The notes: generated from the letters alone by a model not told the origin. 64,000 bases of DNA from DYIU01 sp038326775 (GCA_038326775.1 JBBQKJ010000004.1:41515-105514), one strand, 5' to 3'; positions 1-9,362 are shown, numbered from the stretch's first letter. Made by a program: numbers and translations.

Positions 1-32
1 GGGGTCGGCGGGCTGGACAGATGGAGGTTGAG

Positions 33-827
33 ATGACGCTGAAATCCATGGAGATACCGGCCGGCCTCGATGTCATGGAGGACGGCAAGCCGTTCTTCTT
101 CGAGGGCGGGAAAACGGGAGTCCTGCTGATACACGGTTTCACCGGGACCACCTCGAGCATGAAGCCGATGGGCGAGTACCTCTCCGCCAGGGGCCTGACC
201 GTTCTCGGGCCCAGGCTCCCCGGCCACGGGACGGACGTAAAGGACCAGGGACGCTTCACCTACAACGACTGGATAGCCACTGCCGAGACGGCCCTCGCCG
301 AACTCCAGGGCATGTGCGACACGGTTTTCGTTTCAGGCCTCTCGATGGGAGGGACGCTCACCCTGTACATGGGTGAGCAGCACTCCGATACCCTGGCTGG
401 CGTCATGCCCATCAGCGCCCCGGCGGTGCGCCTGGCGCAGGGCGCCCAGAACGGGCTGCTGAAGCTTATCCCGGTGCTCAAGCATGTCATGAAGACGTTC
501 CCGGGGCCCGGCAACGACCTCAAGGACCCCGGGGTCACAGAGGTGGCATACGAGAAGCTGAACACCAGCGCGCTTCACGAGCTTACCAGGCTCATCAAGT
601 ACGTCGACAGCAACCTGGGCAGGATAACCGTCCCGATCAGGATATTTCATTCGCGTGACGACCACGTCGTCCCGCCGGAGAACGCGCCGTACATCTACGA
701 GCACGTCAGCTCTACGGATAAGGACCTCGTGTGGCTCGACAACTCCTACCACGTCTGCACCCTGGACTTCGACAAAGAGAAGATATTCGAGACTAGCTAC
801 AACTTCATCCAGGGCATCGCCGGTTGA
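33..827 (+). CDS. alpha/beta-hydrolase, carboxylesterase (Est30-like)
   Basis: Serine hydrolase of the monoacylglycerol lipase/carboxylesterase type, probably cytoplasmic since no signal peptide is seen. The nucleophile elbow GLSMGG, the oxyanion motif HGFTG near residue 35, an Asp in HSRDDHVV and a His in NSYHVC near the end form the expected catalytic triad in the right order. Length (264 aa) is normal for the family. I prefer the ATG at 33 over the one at 21 because GGAGG at 23-27 sits 5 nt upstream of it. The substrate cannot be read from sequence. The next gene follows on the same strand. Confidence 0.85.
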   Translation: MTLKSMEIPAGLDVMEDGKPFFFEGGKTGVLLIHGFTGTTSSMKPMGEYLSARGLTVLGPRLPGHGTDVKDQGRFTYNDWIATAETALAELQGMCDTVFVSGLSMGGTLTLYMGEQHSDTLAGVMPISAPAVRLAQGAQNGLLKLIPVLKHVMKTFPGPGNDLKDPGVTEVAYEKLNTSALHELTRLIKYVDSNLGRITVPIRIFHSRDDHVVPPENAPYIYEHVSSTDKDLVWLDNSYHVCTLDFDKEKIFETSYNFIQGIAG

Positions 828-915
828 GCCGAGCCCGGCACACTGCCGGCGCCTCCCCCCGTTCAAGCCATTCACGGCGGCGCGGCCAGGCCTCGCAGCT
901 AGCAGTAAACCGCTT

Positions 916-2358
916 ATGGGAATAAAGTCACGCTTCCGGAACATGAACGAGCTGCAGAGGAACACCTGGCTGACGGCCGTTGCCCTCTTCGGGGAGACCG
1001 TGCTGCTGTTCATCTGCATATTCAGGGTGTCAAACGCCACTGCCCTGGTGATCCTGGGCGGCGCAGGCGTGGTCGTTTTCGTTTCGATGGTCACGTCCAG
1101 CTACTGGCGCTTCCTGGTGCTGGCCGCGGTCGTCGGGGCACTGGCGCTCGAACTCGTGCTCCGGGACGAGGGAAGCGCCCTCTATGTGTTTTCCGTCCTT
1201 GCCCGGTTCACGGTCGCCGGCCTGCTCATCACCTTCTTCGCCGCGATGCTTACCGACCTGGCCCACAAGATATATGACAACGTCCAGCACCTTGCCGCCC
1301 GTCGCAAGGCGGACGCCGCCAAGTTGAGCAGGTGGCTGGAGCGCGGAAACGCCCTTCTGTCGCTCATGACCGCCATGAGCACCGAGAACCGGCTCCAGGA
1401 TATCTTCACGGTGGGGCTCGAGGAGGCCCGGAAGGCCTTCGACGCCGACTCCGGGCTCATCTACAGCGTGGACCGGGAGACCGGGCGGCTGTCCATAACG
1501 GGTTCGTTCGGCTACAGCACTGACATCCTGGACAAGATGAAGCGGAAGTGGGAGACGCGCGGGGATATTTCCTCATGCCTGGCGTGCAGCAGCATGGCGG
1601 CGGTCGAAGTCGATAACCTCGCCACTGATAAGAAGTGCGAGAACCTGAAGAAGGTCGAATCGGGCTCAAGCATTTGCCTGCCCGTCACCAGCGGCGACTC
1701 GCTATGGGGGATCCTGCACCTGCGCAGGGGGAGCCCCGGAGCCTTTTCGAAAGAGGACATGCAGCTCGCCCAGGCAATCACCTACCAGTTCGGGCTGGTG
1801 ATGCATAGATCGTCTCTCTTCGAGCAGGTCAACCTGCTCGCCGTTACAGACCCCCTCACCGGGCTTTACAACTACAGGCAACTCGTCCACGACATGGAAA
1901 GGGAGATAGTCAGGTCCAGGCGTTACCGGCATCCGTTCTCTTTCATAATGGCCGATGTCGACTTCTTCAAGCAGATTAACGACGCCAGCGGCCACCTAGC
2001 CGGCGACGCGGTGCTGCGCGAGGTGGCAAGGGTCTTTGAAGCAGGCAGCCGCGAGGTGGACCGTGTCTATCGCTACGCGGGCGACGAGTTCTCGATACTG
2101 CTGCCCGAGACTGACGGGCCCGAGGCGCTTGAGCTAGCCGAAAAGCTCCGGCGTGAGATCGCCGGGATGTCTATGGTCGTTGTGGATGAGCCAGGGCCGC
2201 TGAAGATAACCATGAGCGCCGGCGTGGCCTCCTTCACGCGTGACAGCCTGGAGATGAAGGACCTGGTCGCCTCGGCCGACGAGGCCCTCTACGACGCCAA
2301 GCGCAGCGGCCGCAACCGCACCGTGGCTCACCCCGGCCATGAGACGAAAAAAGCCTGA
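916..2358 (+). CDS. membrane GAF-GGDEF protein (AGDEF variant diguanylate cyclase)
   Basis: Four or so hydrophobic segments lie in residues 15-120, then a GAF-like sensor domain (about 135-300) and a C-terminal GGDEF domain (about 315-475). The signature reads AGDEF at residues 388-392 rather than GGDEF, and an RxxD inhibitory site (REVD, 379-382) lies exactly five residues upstream. AGDEF cyclases have been reported active, so c-di-GMP synthesis with product inhibition is likely. The start is uncertain: ATG 916 or ATG 943, neither with a strong ribosome binding site; the reading frame is open further upstream but overlaps the esterase gene. Confidence 0.85.
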   Translation: MGIKSRFRNMNELQRNTWLTAVALFGETVLLFICIFRVSNATALVILGGAGVVVFVSMVTSSYWRFLVLAAVVGALALELVLRDEGSALYVFSVLARFTVAGLLITFFAAMLTDLAHKIYDNVQHLAARRKADAAKLSRWLERGNALLSLMTAMSTENRLQDIFTVGLEEARKAFDADSGLIYSVDRETGRLSITGSFGYSTDILDKMKRKWETRGDISSCLACSSMAAVEVDNLATDKKCENLKKVESGSSICLPVTSGDSLWGILHLRRGSPGAFSKEDMQLAQAITYQFGLVMHRSSLFEQVNLLAVTDPLTGLYNYRQLVHDMEREIVRSRRYRHPFSFIMADVDFFKQINDASGHLAGDAVLREVARVFEAGSREVDRVYRYAGDEFSILLPETDGPEALELAEKLRREIAGMSMVVVDEPGPLKITMSAGVASFTRDSLEMKDLVASADEALYDAKRSGRNRTVAHPGHETKKA

Positions 2359-2371
2359 CCACGATCGAAGA

Positions 2372-3469
2372 TCACCTTATGGCGAGAGTTTCCTCTACGG
2401 GCAGCCCCATCTGCTTGGCCATCAGTATAAAGTCGTGGGGCTGGTTCGACCCCTTTAACGCGGTCTGGAAGTCGATGAGGCCGTCGGCGTAGAGCGACAC
2501 CAGCGATTGGTTGAAGGTCTGCATCCCGTAGAACTCGCCGTCGGCGATTATCTCTCGCATGACGGCCGTGGGCTCCTCGTTGAGGAGGCACTCCGCAAGC
2601 CTCCCGTTCATGACCATGACCTCGACCGCGGGCACTCGCCCGGTGGTATCGCAGCGCGGCAGAAGCCTCTGGCTGATGACGCCGCCGAGGGTGCTGGTGA
2701 GGGTTATCCTGACCTGCTTCTGCTGCTGGGGCGGGAAGAAGTCGATCATTCGGTTGACGGTCTCTGTGGTGTCCTGGGTGTGGAAAGTCGAGAGCACCAG
2801 GTGCCCGGTCATTGCGATGTTCATGGCCGAGGTGACCGTCTCCACGTCCCTCATCTCACCCACCAGTATGACGTCCGGGTCCTGGCGCGTGATATGGCGC
2901 AGCGCCTCGCGGTAAGAATCGGTGTCGGTGCCTATCTCCCTCTGGTGGACGATGCACTTCTTGTCCACGTGGAGTATCTCGATCGGGTCCTCGACCGTGA
3001 TGATGTTCAACCTCTGGTTCTCGTTCAGCCAGTCGACCATCGAGGCGAGGGTAGTCGTCTTACCGCTGCCGGTCGGCCCGGTGATGAGCACAAGTCCGCG
3101 GACCTCATCCGCCAGCCGCTTCATGATCGGAGGCAGGCCCAGCTCGTCGAAGGTCGGAATCTTCTTTGTGAGCACGCGGCGCAAGGCAATTCCTATGGTG
3201 CCGCGCTGCTTGAACACGTTTGCCCTGAAACGCCCCAACCCCGCCACGCTGTACGCGAAGTCGGACTCGTTGGTGTCGTGGAAAGCCCTGGCCTGCTTCT
3301 CGTCCATCAGCGAGAAGGCGACCTCGACGACTTCGGTCGGTGAGAGCCTGGGGAAGTCGGCCTCGTAGAGAATGCCGTCAACCCTCAGATATGGCGGGCT
3401 GCCGGCTTTGATGTGTATATCGGAAGCTTTCTGCTCGACCGCTATCGCCAGGAGCGCATTGATGTCCAA
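2372..3469 (-). CDS. pilT: type IV pilus retraction ATPase PilT
   Basis: Hexameric secretion-type ATPase that powers pilus retraction. Walker A GPTGSGKT is at 131-138, the Asp box ITVEDPIE at 157-164, Walker B DPDVILVGEMRD at 197-208 and the His box around 221-231; length 365 aa is typical. The start is TTG 3469 with AAAGGCGG a few bases upstream. No other pilus gene is in the window, so its partners must be elsewhere or it serves another secretion-like machine. It converges with the GGDEF gene, leaving 13 nt between stops. Confidence 0.93.
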   Translation of the reverse strand: MDINALLAIAVEQKASDIHIKAGSPPYLRVDGILYEADFPRLSPTEVVEVAFSLMDEKQARAFHDTNESDFAYSVAGLGRFRANVFKQRGTIGIALRRVLTKKIPTFDELGLPPIMKRLADEVRGLVLITGPTGSGKTTTLASMVDWLNENQRLNIITVEDPIEILHVDKKCIVHQREIGTDTDSYREALRHITRQDPDVILVGEMRDVETVTSAMNIAMTGHLVLSTFHTQDTTETVNRMIDFFPPQQQKQVRITLTSTLGGVISQRLLPRCDTTGRVPAVEVMVMNGRLAECLLNEEPTAVMREIIADGEFYGMQTFNQSLVSLYADGLIDFQTALKGSNQPHDFILMAKQMGLPVEETLAIR

Positions 3470-3540
3470 CTCTACCGCCTTTCAATGACCGCCACTCGCT
3501 GTAAAGAATCAATCGGACCAAACAGCGCCGAGCCTTGAGC

Positions 3541-4578
3541 CTAGGCAAGGCCCTGAAGGCGCGCCGCCTCCCTGACCACCTCGCCCGCCCGGTCCGCGTG
3601 AGCGGTCGGTTCGGGCCGTTCGTCCCTGCCCGGAACATCAATTCCGGCGAGCCCCGCGACCGTCTGCACTATGGAACGGGCCTGAGCGTTCAGGTCATAA
3701 CCACCCTCCAGAGTCGCCAGGAGCCTGCCATCGCAACATTCCTCCGCCAGGCCCACCAGGTAGTCTGTCATCTTCCGGTACGAGAGGTCGGCAAGGCGCA
3801 TCGAGCACAGCAGGTCGCTTTCGTGGCTGTCGTACCCGGCCGAGACCATCACGAAATCCGGGGCGAACCTGCGTCCCGCGGGAAGTATCACCTGCTCGAA
3901 CGCCTCTAAGTAATACTCCTCCCCCGTGCCGTTCGGGAACGGAAAGTTGATGGTGGAACCTTTGCCCTCTTTGTAGCCAACCTCGTCCACCCAACCCGTG
4001 CCCGGGTAGTGAGGATGCTGGTGCAGCGACACGTAGAGCACGGCCGGGTCGTCGTAGAAAGCGTCCTGGGTGCCGTTGCCATGGTGGGCGTCCCAGTCGA
4101 GTATCATCACCCGCGCCAGGCCCTTCCTCGATATCGCATATCGCGCCGCAATAGCGATGTTGTTGAAGATGCAGAAACCCATCCCCCGCATCGGGAGGGC
4201 GTGGTGGCCGGGTGGCCGGACCAGGCAAAAAGCCCTCTTGAAGCTGCCATCCAGGCACCCGTCCACGCTGTCGAGGAGCGCACCGGCGGCCTTGAGAGCG
4301 GCATCGTACGTCTTGGCGGAGAGCGCGGTGTCCATGTCGAGGTGGCCCCCGCCGGAAGCGGCCATCCTCTGGACCTGCTCGATGTAGCCGCGCGTGTGCA
4401 CGAGCTCTATCTCCTCGACCGTCGCGTCCCTGGGGGTTCTAACCTCCACCAACTCCAGCAGGCCTGACCCCTCGAGGGCCTTCATTGCGACCGGAAGCCT
4501 CTCCGGCTTCTCCGGGTGTCCGTGACCGGTCTTGTGCTCCTCGAAAATCGGGTCGAAAAAGATTACGGCTTCAGACAT
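3541..4578 (-). CDS. histone deacetylase family amidohydrolase (AcuC/HDAC-like)
   Basis: Zinc-dependent deacetylase of the class II HDAC/acetylpolyamine amidohydrolase superfamily. Numbered from the ATG at 4578 (345 aa), it has the general-base pair H125-H126 in RPPGHHA, zinc ligands D163 and H165 in DWDAHHGNG, D250 in SAGYDSH and the C-terminal GGYD tyrosine, so it should be active. Bacterial relatives act on acetylated lysines or small amides; the substrate is unknown here. ATG 4578 is chosen because GGGTGG lies 5 nt upstream; a GTG at 4587 is the alternative. Confidence 0.9.
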   Translation of the reverse strand: MSEAVIFFDPIFEEHKTGHGHPEKPERLPVAMKALEGSGLLELVEVRTPRDATVEEIELVHTRGYIEQVQRMAASGGGHLDMDTALSAKTYDAALKAAGALLDSVDGCLDGSFKRAFCLVRPPGHHALPMRGMGFCIFNNIAIAARYAISRKGLARVMILDWDAHHGNGTQDAFYDDPAVLYVSLHQHPHYPGTGWVDEVGYKEGKGSTINFPFPNGTGEEYYLEAFEQVILPAGRRFAPDFVMVSAGYDSHESDLLCSMRLADLSYRKMTDYLVGLAEECCDGRLLATLEGGYDLNAQARSIVQTVAGLAGIDVPGRDERPEPTAHADRAGEVVREAARLQGLA

Positions 4579-4608
4579 GCTAACCACCCTTTTCGCCGCT
4601 TTAGATAA

Positions 4609-4632
4609 TAAAGGCCCCTTCCGGGGCCTTTA
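4609..4632 (-). terminator. rho-independent terminator after the NlpC/P60 gene
   Basis: A perfect 10-bp stem (TAAAGGCCCC / GGGGCCTTTA, loop TTCC) is followed on the minus strand by a T-rich run. It lies between the stop of the NlpC/P60 gene at 4662 and the start of the deacetylase gene, so the two minus-strand genes are probably separate transcripts. Confidence 0.85.
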
Positions 4633-4661
4633 ATAAAACTTTAACCTGGCTTAACCGCGGC

Positions 4662-5645
4662 CTACGGCCTGACCGCCCCACAGAAATTACTGCGCGAAGC
4701 CAGCGAGGTCACTTTCACCACGTCGCCGGTCTGCGGGGCGTGTATGAACTCGCCGCCTCCGACATATAGCCCCACGTGGCCCCAGCCCCGGAAGCCGAGG
4801 ATATCGCCAGCGGCAAGCTCGCTCACGCTTACAGCAACCCCGCAGTTGGCCTGCGCGTAGGAACTGTGGGAGATGGATATTCCCGCGCCCACCCTGTAGC
4901 AGTACATGGTAAGGCCGGAGCAGTCGAAGCTGTTCGGACCCGCGGCACCCCACACGTACGGCTTGCCGAGCTGGTCGTAAGCCACCCCCACCACGCCGCC
5001 GTTGGGCGCTCCGGGCGGCCTGGTCCTGCGGGCCGTCGGGTCGTAAGACGGGGTGCTGCGCCTGGTGCCGGACGAGCTCGACTCGGTGGCGCGGCGCGCC
5101 ATGGCCGAGCGTATCTCTTCCTCGACGTTTGAGAGCTTGCCCTTGGCGTTGGAGAGCTCGCTTTCGACGTTAGCCTTTGCCGAGGAAATCTCCTGCCTGG
5201 CGGACTCCTGCGCGGACTTCTGCTCCTGGAGGGAGGCCCTGGCCTCCTCCAGCTTCGCCTTGGCGTCTTTGACCTGGCGCACCAGAAGGGCGTCCCTCTG
5301 TCCGACCTTCTTGACCAGGTCAAGCCCGACCAGGAACTCGTCGAAGTCGCCGGCGTTCACCACGACCCCCACGAAATTGCTGTGCTGGTTTACGTACATC
5401 GCCCGTACGCGGCTGTTGAGCCTGGACTTATTGACCGAGAGTTCCTGCTCGGCAGCGGTCAGATTCTCCTTGTTCTCCACTATCTGCGAGCGGGTCTGCT
5501 CGAGCTTCGAGCAAGCGAAGTTATAACGCTCTACCGCGTCCTCCATCTTCTGCTGCAGCCTCTCCACATCTTTCTTCGCGTCTGTCCTGCGCTGCTCCGT
5601 TGGCTGCGGGAGCGCGGCCGGAGCCAGTGTCAGGACAAGCATCAC
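4662..5645 (-). CDS. secreted coiled-coil NlpC/P60 peptidoglycan endopeptidase
   Basis: Secreted cell-wall hydrolase resembling RipA/CwlO-type enzymes. A hydrophobic leader is followed by a long coiled coil (about residues 20-185), a Ser/Pro/Arg linker and an NlpC/P60 domain with Cys242 (DCSGL), His290 (GHVG) and His302 (FIHAP). GTG 5645 gives a leader with no positive charge. The frame is open upstream without any ATG, GTG or TTG, and the codons just upstream encode SKRPRTE, an ideal signal-peptide n-region, so initiation at a rare codon such as ATC 5696-5694 is possible. A good promoter lies further upstream. Confidence 0.88.
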   Translation of the reverse strand: MMLVLTLAPAALPQPTEQRRTDAKKDVERLQQKMEDAVERYNFACSKLEQTRSQIVENKENLTAAEQELSVNKSRLNSRVRAMYVNQHSNFVGVVVNAGDFDEFLVGLDLVKKVGQRDALLVRQVKDAKAKLEEARASLQEQKSAQESARQEISSAKANVESELSNAKGKLSNVEEEIRSAMARRATESSSSGTRRSTPSYDPTARRTRPPGAPNGGVVGVAYDQLGKPYVWGAAGPNSFDCSGLTMYCYRVGAGISISHSSYAQANCGVAVSVSELAAGDILGFRGWGHVGLYVGGGEFIHAPQTGDVVKVTSLASRSNFCGAVRP

Positions 5646-6057
5646 GATCAGTGCAGCCCCCAGGAGAATCTCCGTTCTTGGCCTTTTCGAAAAGATGCTA
5701 TCAAACCCCCGCTTTCTTCTGCTTCTTTCAGCCGTCTGTCTTCTTGCCGAACCCGGGTATCATGCTAAGAAATGGTTTTCAGTTCAACATTCTTTGTTTT
5801 CTGCGATTCGCAAATCAGCCCGAATTCTAACACAGCGGGCTCTCATCTTCAAACGCAACCCTTCAACTAATAGACAACTTCGACCCCGGCGGCGCCCCGC
5901 CCTTTCGGCCCCGCCCCACCAGCCCTTCACTCCCTTTGCACACGAAGCAAAGGAAACGCCCGACCGTGGGGTGAATCTATATATTGAGGTTCATGGTTGA
6001 AATCGCGTCAAAATGTGCGTTCTTTGCCATTCGGGTGACGGCAAGAGGAGAGACGGT
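5646..6057. other. divergent intergenic region
   Basis: About 410 nt between the divergent NlpC/P60 and chelatase genes. It holds the minus-strand promoter listed separately and the possible upstream extension of the NlpC/P60 signal peptide (to 5696). An AT-rich stretch at 5978-5990 may be the -10 region for the plus-strand chelatase gene but I see no convincing -35. No other gene is apparent. Confidence 0.6.
5824..5852 (-). promoter_or_regulatory. SigA-type promoter for the NlpC/P60 gene
   Basis: On the minus strand TTGAAG (5852-5847), a 17-nt spacer and TAGAAT (5829-5824). Predicted start near 5817, giving a leader of 120-170 nt depending on the true start codon. Confidence 0.65.
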
Positions 6058-8070
6058 TTGCACAGGGAAGAGATCGTGTACCCGTTCACTGCGGTGGTGA
6101 GGCAGGAGCAGGTCAAGCATGCGCTCCTGCTCAACGCAGTCAGCCACGAGGTCGGCGGCGTTCTCATCAGGGGGCACCGCGGGACCGCGAAGTCCACCCT
6201 CGCCAGGGCCGCCGCCTACCTTCTCCCGGAGATAGAGGTCGTGACCGATTGCCCCTTCTCATGCGACCCGGCCGACATGGAGTCCCTTTGCGCCAATTGC
6301 TCCGGAACGCTGGCGATGGATGGGGCGCTCCCGTCCAGCAGGACACGCATGAAGATCGTGACCCTGCCGCTCAACGCCACGGAAGAGATGGTGGTGGGCA
6401 CACTCGACTTCGAGAAAGCGCTGCGGCATGGTGTGAAGAGCTTCGAGCCCGGCATCCTGGCGCGGGCAAACCGCTCCATTCTCTACGTGGACGAGGTCAA
6501 CCTCCTGGAGGACCACCTGGTCGACGTGCTGCTCGACTCGGCAGCCATGGGGGTCAACGTGGTCGAGCGCGAGGGCATCTCCTTCCGGCACGGGGCCCAC
6601 TTCATCCTGGTGGGGACCATGAACCCGGAGGAGGGCGACCTGAGGCCCCAGCTCGAGGACCGCTTCGGCCTCTGCGCCGAGGTCGACCCGGAGGTGGGCG
6701 CCGCGGACCGGGCCGAGATACTGAGACGCAACCTCCAGTTCAGGAAGAACCCGGTGGAGTTCGAGTCCAGGTGGCACACCTCCCAGGAGGCGCTGCGCTG
6801 CAGGCTGGTCGTCGCGCGCGAGGCATACCCCACCGTAGAGGCCCCGGACGAGGTCCTGGACGTTGTGGCCAGGCTTGTCGAGAAAGCCAGGGCAGACGGG
6901 CACCGTGCCGACATAGCGATGCTTTACGCCGCCAGGGCCCTGGCCGCCCTGGAGGGACAGGAGCAGGTGTGCGTCGAGCACCTCGAACGCGTGGCGAGCC
7001 TGGCGCTCAACCACCGCATACGCCGGGCGCCGGCAGGCACCGGTAACGGGCGCAAACGCGATATTCCTTCGCTTATGCACGAGGTCCTGGAGCGACCGGC
7101 AGCGGTCCCGGTCGCTTACTCTTGCAAGGCCGAGGGCACGACCCGAGGCAAGGAGGAAGCCCCGACCGCGGAACGCAAGGCGCGGGCCAGGCAGCGGCCG
7201 CCCGACACCACAGCGGCCTTCGAGGAGACGAGCCTGCCGGACCGCGAGGCCAACGGCACAACCCCGGGCAAGCGAGGAAAGCAGGCCGACGCCTCCAGGG
7301 GCCGCTACTGCCGCAGCGTTGCACCCGCCGCCTCAAGCCGGCCCTTCGCCCGAGGGGACATCGCGATAGACGCTACGCTCCGGGCCGCCGCGACGCGGGG
7401 CTGCAACCCCGGTAACGGGCTGGACGTGCTCCCCGAAGACATCCGGGTCAAGCTTCGCAGAAGGAAGTGCGGGGCCTCTATAGTGTTCGTCGTGGACGCG
7501 AGCGCGTCGATGGGCGCGATGCAGCGCCTTGAGGCGGCGAGGCAGGCGATAATGTCGCTGCTGGTCGAGGCCTATCAGAAGCGCGACAGGGTGGGCCTGG
7601 TAGTCTTCAAGGACGACGCGGCGCAGCTGGTGCTGAGCCCCACCTCCAGTAAGGCGCTGGCCGCCCGCCTGTTAACAGAACTCTCCCCGGGAGGGACCAC
7701 GCCCCTGTCGCACGGGCTGTCGCTCGGCTGCAGGGTCCTCGAGAGGGAGCTGTCGCGCACCCCTCGCCCGTTCCCGGTCCTGGTGTTGATCTCGGACGGT
7801 GGCGGAAACGTGACAATGGGTTCCTCCGACCCGATGAGCGAGGCGCTGGGGATCGCGCGCGAGATCCGCGAGCGGGGCACGAGCTCCGTAATCCTGGACA
7901 GCGCCCCTTACACCATGATACCGGGCAAGCCCAGCTCGGCCTGGAGGCTTGCGGAAGCCATGGGAGGGGCCTACTACCCGGCCTTCAACCTGAGCGGCGA
8001 ATCCATCCTGGACAAGGTCGACAGGTCGATCGCGCGCGAGCCGGTCGGAGCCCCCCACTCCACCCACTGA
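6058..8070 (+). CDS. fused ChlI/ChlD-type metal chelatase (AAA+ and von Willebrand A domains)
   Basis: A MoxR/ChlI AAA+ ATPase module joined through a low-complexity Arg/Pro/Ala linker to a von Willebrand A domain, the layout of magnesium/cobalt chelatase I+D subunits in one chain. Numbered from TTG 6058 (670 aa): Walker A GHRGTAKST 39-47, Walker B ILYVDEVNLL about 142-151, MIDAS DASAS 480-484. TTG 6058 is chosen because AGGAG (6046-6050) lies 7 nt upstream; the ATG at 6013 has no binding site. No large H subunit is nearby, so the tetrapyrrole (or other) substrate is unknown. Confidence 0.85.
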   Translation: MHREEIVYPFTAVVRQEQVKHALLLNAVSHEVGGVLIRGHRGTAKSTLARAAAYLLPEIEVVTDCPFSCDPADMESLCANCSGTLAMDGALPSSRTRMKIVTLPLNATEEMVVGTLDFEKALRHGVKSFEPGILARANRSILYVDEVNLLEDHLVDVLLDSAAMGVNVVEREGISFRHGAHFILVGTMNPEEGDLRPQLEDRFGLCAEVDPEVGAADRAEILRRNLQFRKNPVEFESRWHTSQEALRCRLVVAREAYPTVEAPDEVLDVVARLVEKARADGHRADIAMLYAARALAALEGQEQVCVEHLERVASLALNHRIRRAPAGTGNGRKRDIPSLMHEVLERPAAVPVAYSCKAEGTTRGKEEAPTAERKARARQRPPDTTAAFEETSLPDREANGTTPGKRGKQADASRGRYCRSVAPAASSRPFARGDIAIDATLRAAATRGCNPGNGLDVLPEDIRVKLRRRKCGASIVFVVDASASMGAMQRLEAARQAIMSLLVEAYQKRDRVGLVVFKDDAAQLVLSPTSSKALAARLLTELSPGGTTPLSHGLSLGCRVLERELSRTPRPFPVLVLISDGGGNVTMGSSDPMSEALGIAREIRERGTSSVILDSAPYTMIPGKPSSAWRLAEAMGGAYYPAFNLSGESILDKVDRSIAREPVGAPHSTH

Positions 8071-8149
8071 GAGTCCTCCGAACCCGGCGTCCCGTCGCGT
8101 CAGAAGAAACAGTTCGCGGGAGTTATTCACTGACTCGGGAAGAAAACAT

Positions 8150-8178
8150 TTGCCACGCCCGGTGCGTTCAAATAAAAT
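8150..8178 (+). promoter_or_regulatory. SigA-type promoter
   Basis: TTGCCA (8150-8155), 17-nt spacer, TAAAAT (8173-8178); start expected near 8185, about 45 nt before the RsbRD-like gene. Confidence 0.7.
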
Positions 8179-8229
8179 CTATGCGTCCGTACAGAACGTG
8201 CGAGCGACCGTCCTCTCGAAGGGACCGCC

Positions 8230-8712
8230 ATGATAGTCGCGACCAAGCTGATCAGGATTATCGAGAAGAACTCGGACATCATCGCCGACAAGTGGGTTGA
8301 CGAGGTCACAACGTCGCCTTACACGCGCTCTTACTGGAACGTCTCCCGGGAGGATCTGCAGGAGCGCGCGGCGAGCATTTGCCAGCGCATCGGGTATTTC
8401 CTGGGCAAGCGGCTTCCCCGGGAGAGGCTCGCGTCTTTTTACCGAAGGGTCGGCCAGGCCCGCAGGGCGCAGGGGTACGAGTTGGAAGAGGTGGTCATGG
8501 CCCTCCTTCTCCTCAAGCGCCAGATATGGTTGTTCGTGATGCAGGAGGGCTTTCTGAACATCAACCTGGAGCTCTATCAGGGCCTCGAGCTGAACAACCG
8601 GGTCGTGCTCTACTTCGACCGCGCTATATACTTCGTTGCCCAGGCCTTCTCGGAAGAAGACCAGTTGGAAGCGGCTGCCAGGGCAGGGGGCGCCAGGGAA
8701 TCCGGCGACTGA
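8230..8712 (+). CDS. stand-alone RsbRD N-terminal-like helical protein
   Basis: All-helical 160-aa protein whose pattern (an N-terminal helix ending in a DKWVDEV segment, and a later HWLF-like segment reading LLLLKRQIWLFVMQEGF) resembles the N-terminal sensory domain of RsbR/RsbRD proteins and of some kinases. There is no STAS, kinase or output domain, so it would have to act through a partner. AGGGA lies 5 nt upstream of ATG 8230 and a good promoter precedes it. The family assignment is by pattern only. Confidence 0.6.
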   Translation: MIVATKLIRIIEKNSDIIADKWVDEVTTSPYTRSYWNVSREDLQERAASICQRIGYFLGKRLPRERLASFYRRVGQARRAQGYELEEVVMALLLLKRQIWLFVMQEGFLNINLELYQGLELNNRVVLYFDRAIYFVAQAFSEEDQLEAAARAGGARESGD

Positions 8713-8717
8713 GCTCC

Positions 8718-9362
8718 TCACTCGACGGGTTGCTCCTTGAGCCTCCTCGCCTTGCCAATGCGCACCACTATCGCTTGAAGCTTTCCGTCGGGACCCTTTC
8801 GCGCCAGCACCTGCACCTGCTCGCCGGTTTTCAGCTCGGCGGCCTTGCCGCCACCAGCTCCGGCGGCGCCCGCTCCGGCTCCGAGGTACCTGGTATCTGC
8901 GGCTACGCTGACAGTCTGGTCGCCGCCGGGTGTCTCGACCGTCACGTTGCCGTCCTGGACCGCTCGGACCGTGCCCGTGATGAGGCTCGCCTCGCCACTA
9001 TCGAGCATTTCGGCGACCCGCTCGCGAACCTTCCTGCCCGGCAATATTCCCGCGCCTGGCCCCTGCCCGGCTCCGAACCTCTCGGCGCTCCTTGTGCCTA
9101 TGAGCGGCCGGTTGTCCGCGCTTTGGTTCCCGATCGTGTAGCCGAGCGCCAACGATGAGGCAATGACAATGATCGCCAGGATGGCGATGCCGATGAACAG
9201 TAAGGCCTTCTGGTTCCTCTCGTACGCGCCGCCGTCGCGCCCGCCTCGGGGATGGGCGGGTGGAGGCGCGCACTCCACCGCGGTTGCTTCGACGGCTTCG
9301 TCCGTTGTCGGTGCGACCGCGCCCTCGTCGGGCGCCCCGCCCTGCTGCTTGCTCTCGCTCAC
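8718..9362 (-). CDS. single-pass membrane protein with small beta-rich C-terminal domain
   Basis: From GTG 9362 (AGGAG 10 nt upstream) the product is 214 aa: an acidic, Pro-rich cytoplasmic N-terminus, one transmembrane helix (ALLFIGIAILAIIVIASSLA, near residues 52-71) and an extracytoplasmic region. The last 80 residues (ITGTVRAVQDGNVTVETPGG onward) have the rhythm of a DUF5666/OB-type beta barrel interrupted by a Gly/Ala loop. No enzymatic motif is seen and the function is unknown. It converges with the RsbRD-like gene with 5 nt between stops. Confidence 0.65.
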   Translation of the reverse strand: MSESKQQGGAPDEGAVAPTTDEAVEATAVECAPPPAHPRGGRDGGAYERNQKALLFIGIAILAIIVIASSLALGYTIGNQSADNRPLIGTRSAERFGAGQGPGAGILPGRKVRERVAEMLDSGEASLITGTVRAVQDGNVTVETPGGDQTVSVAADTRYLGAGAGAAGAGGGKAAELKTGEQVQVLARKGPDGKLQAIVVRIGKARRLKEQPVE

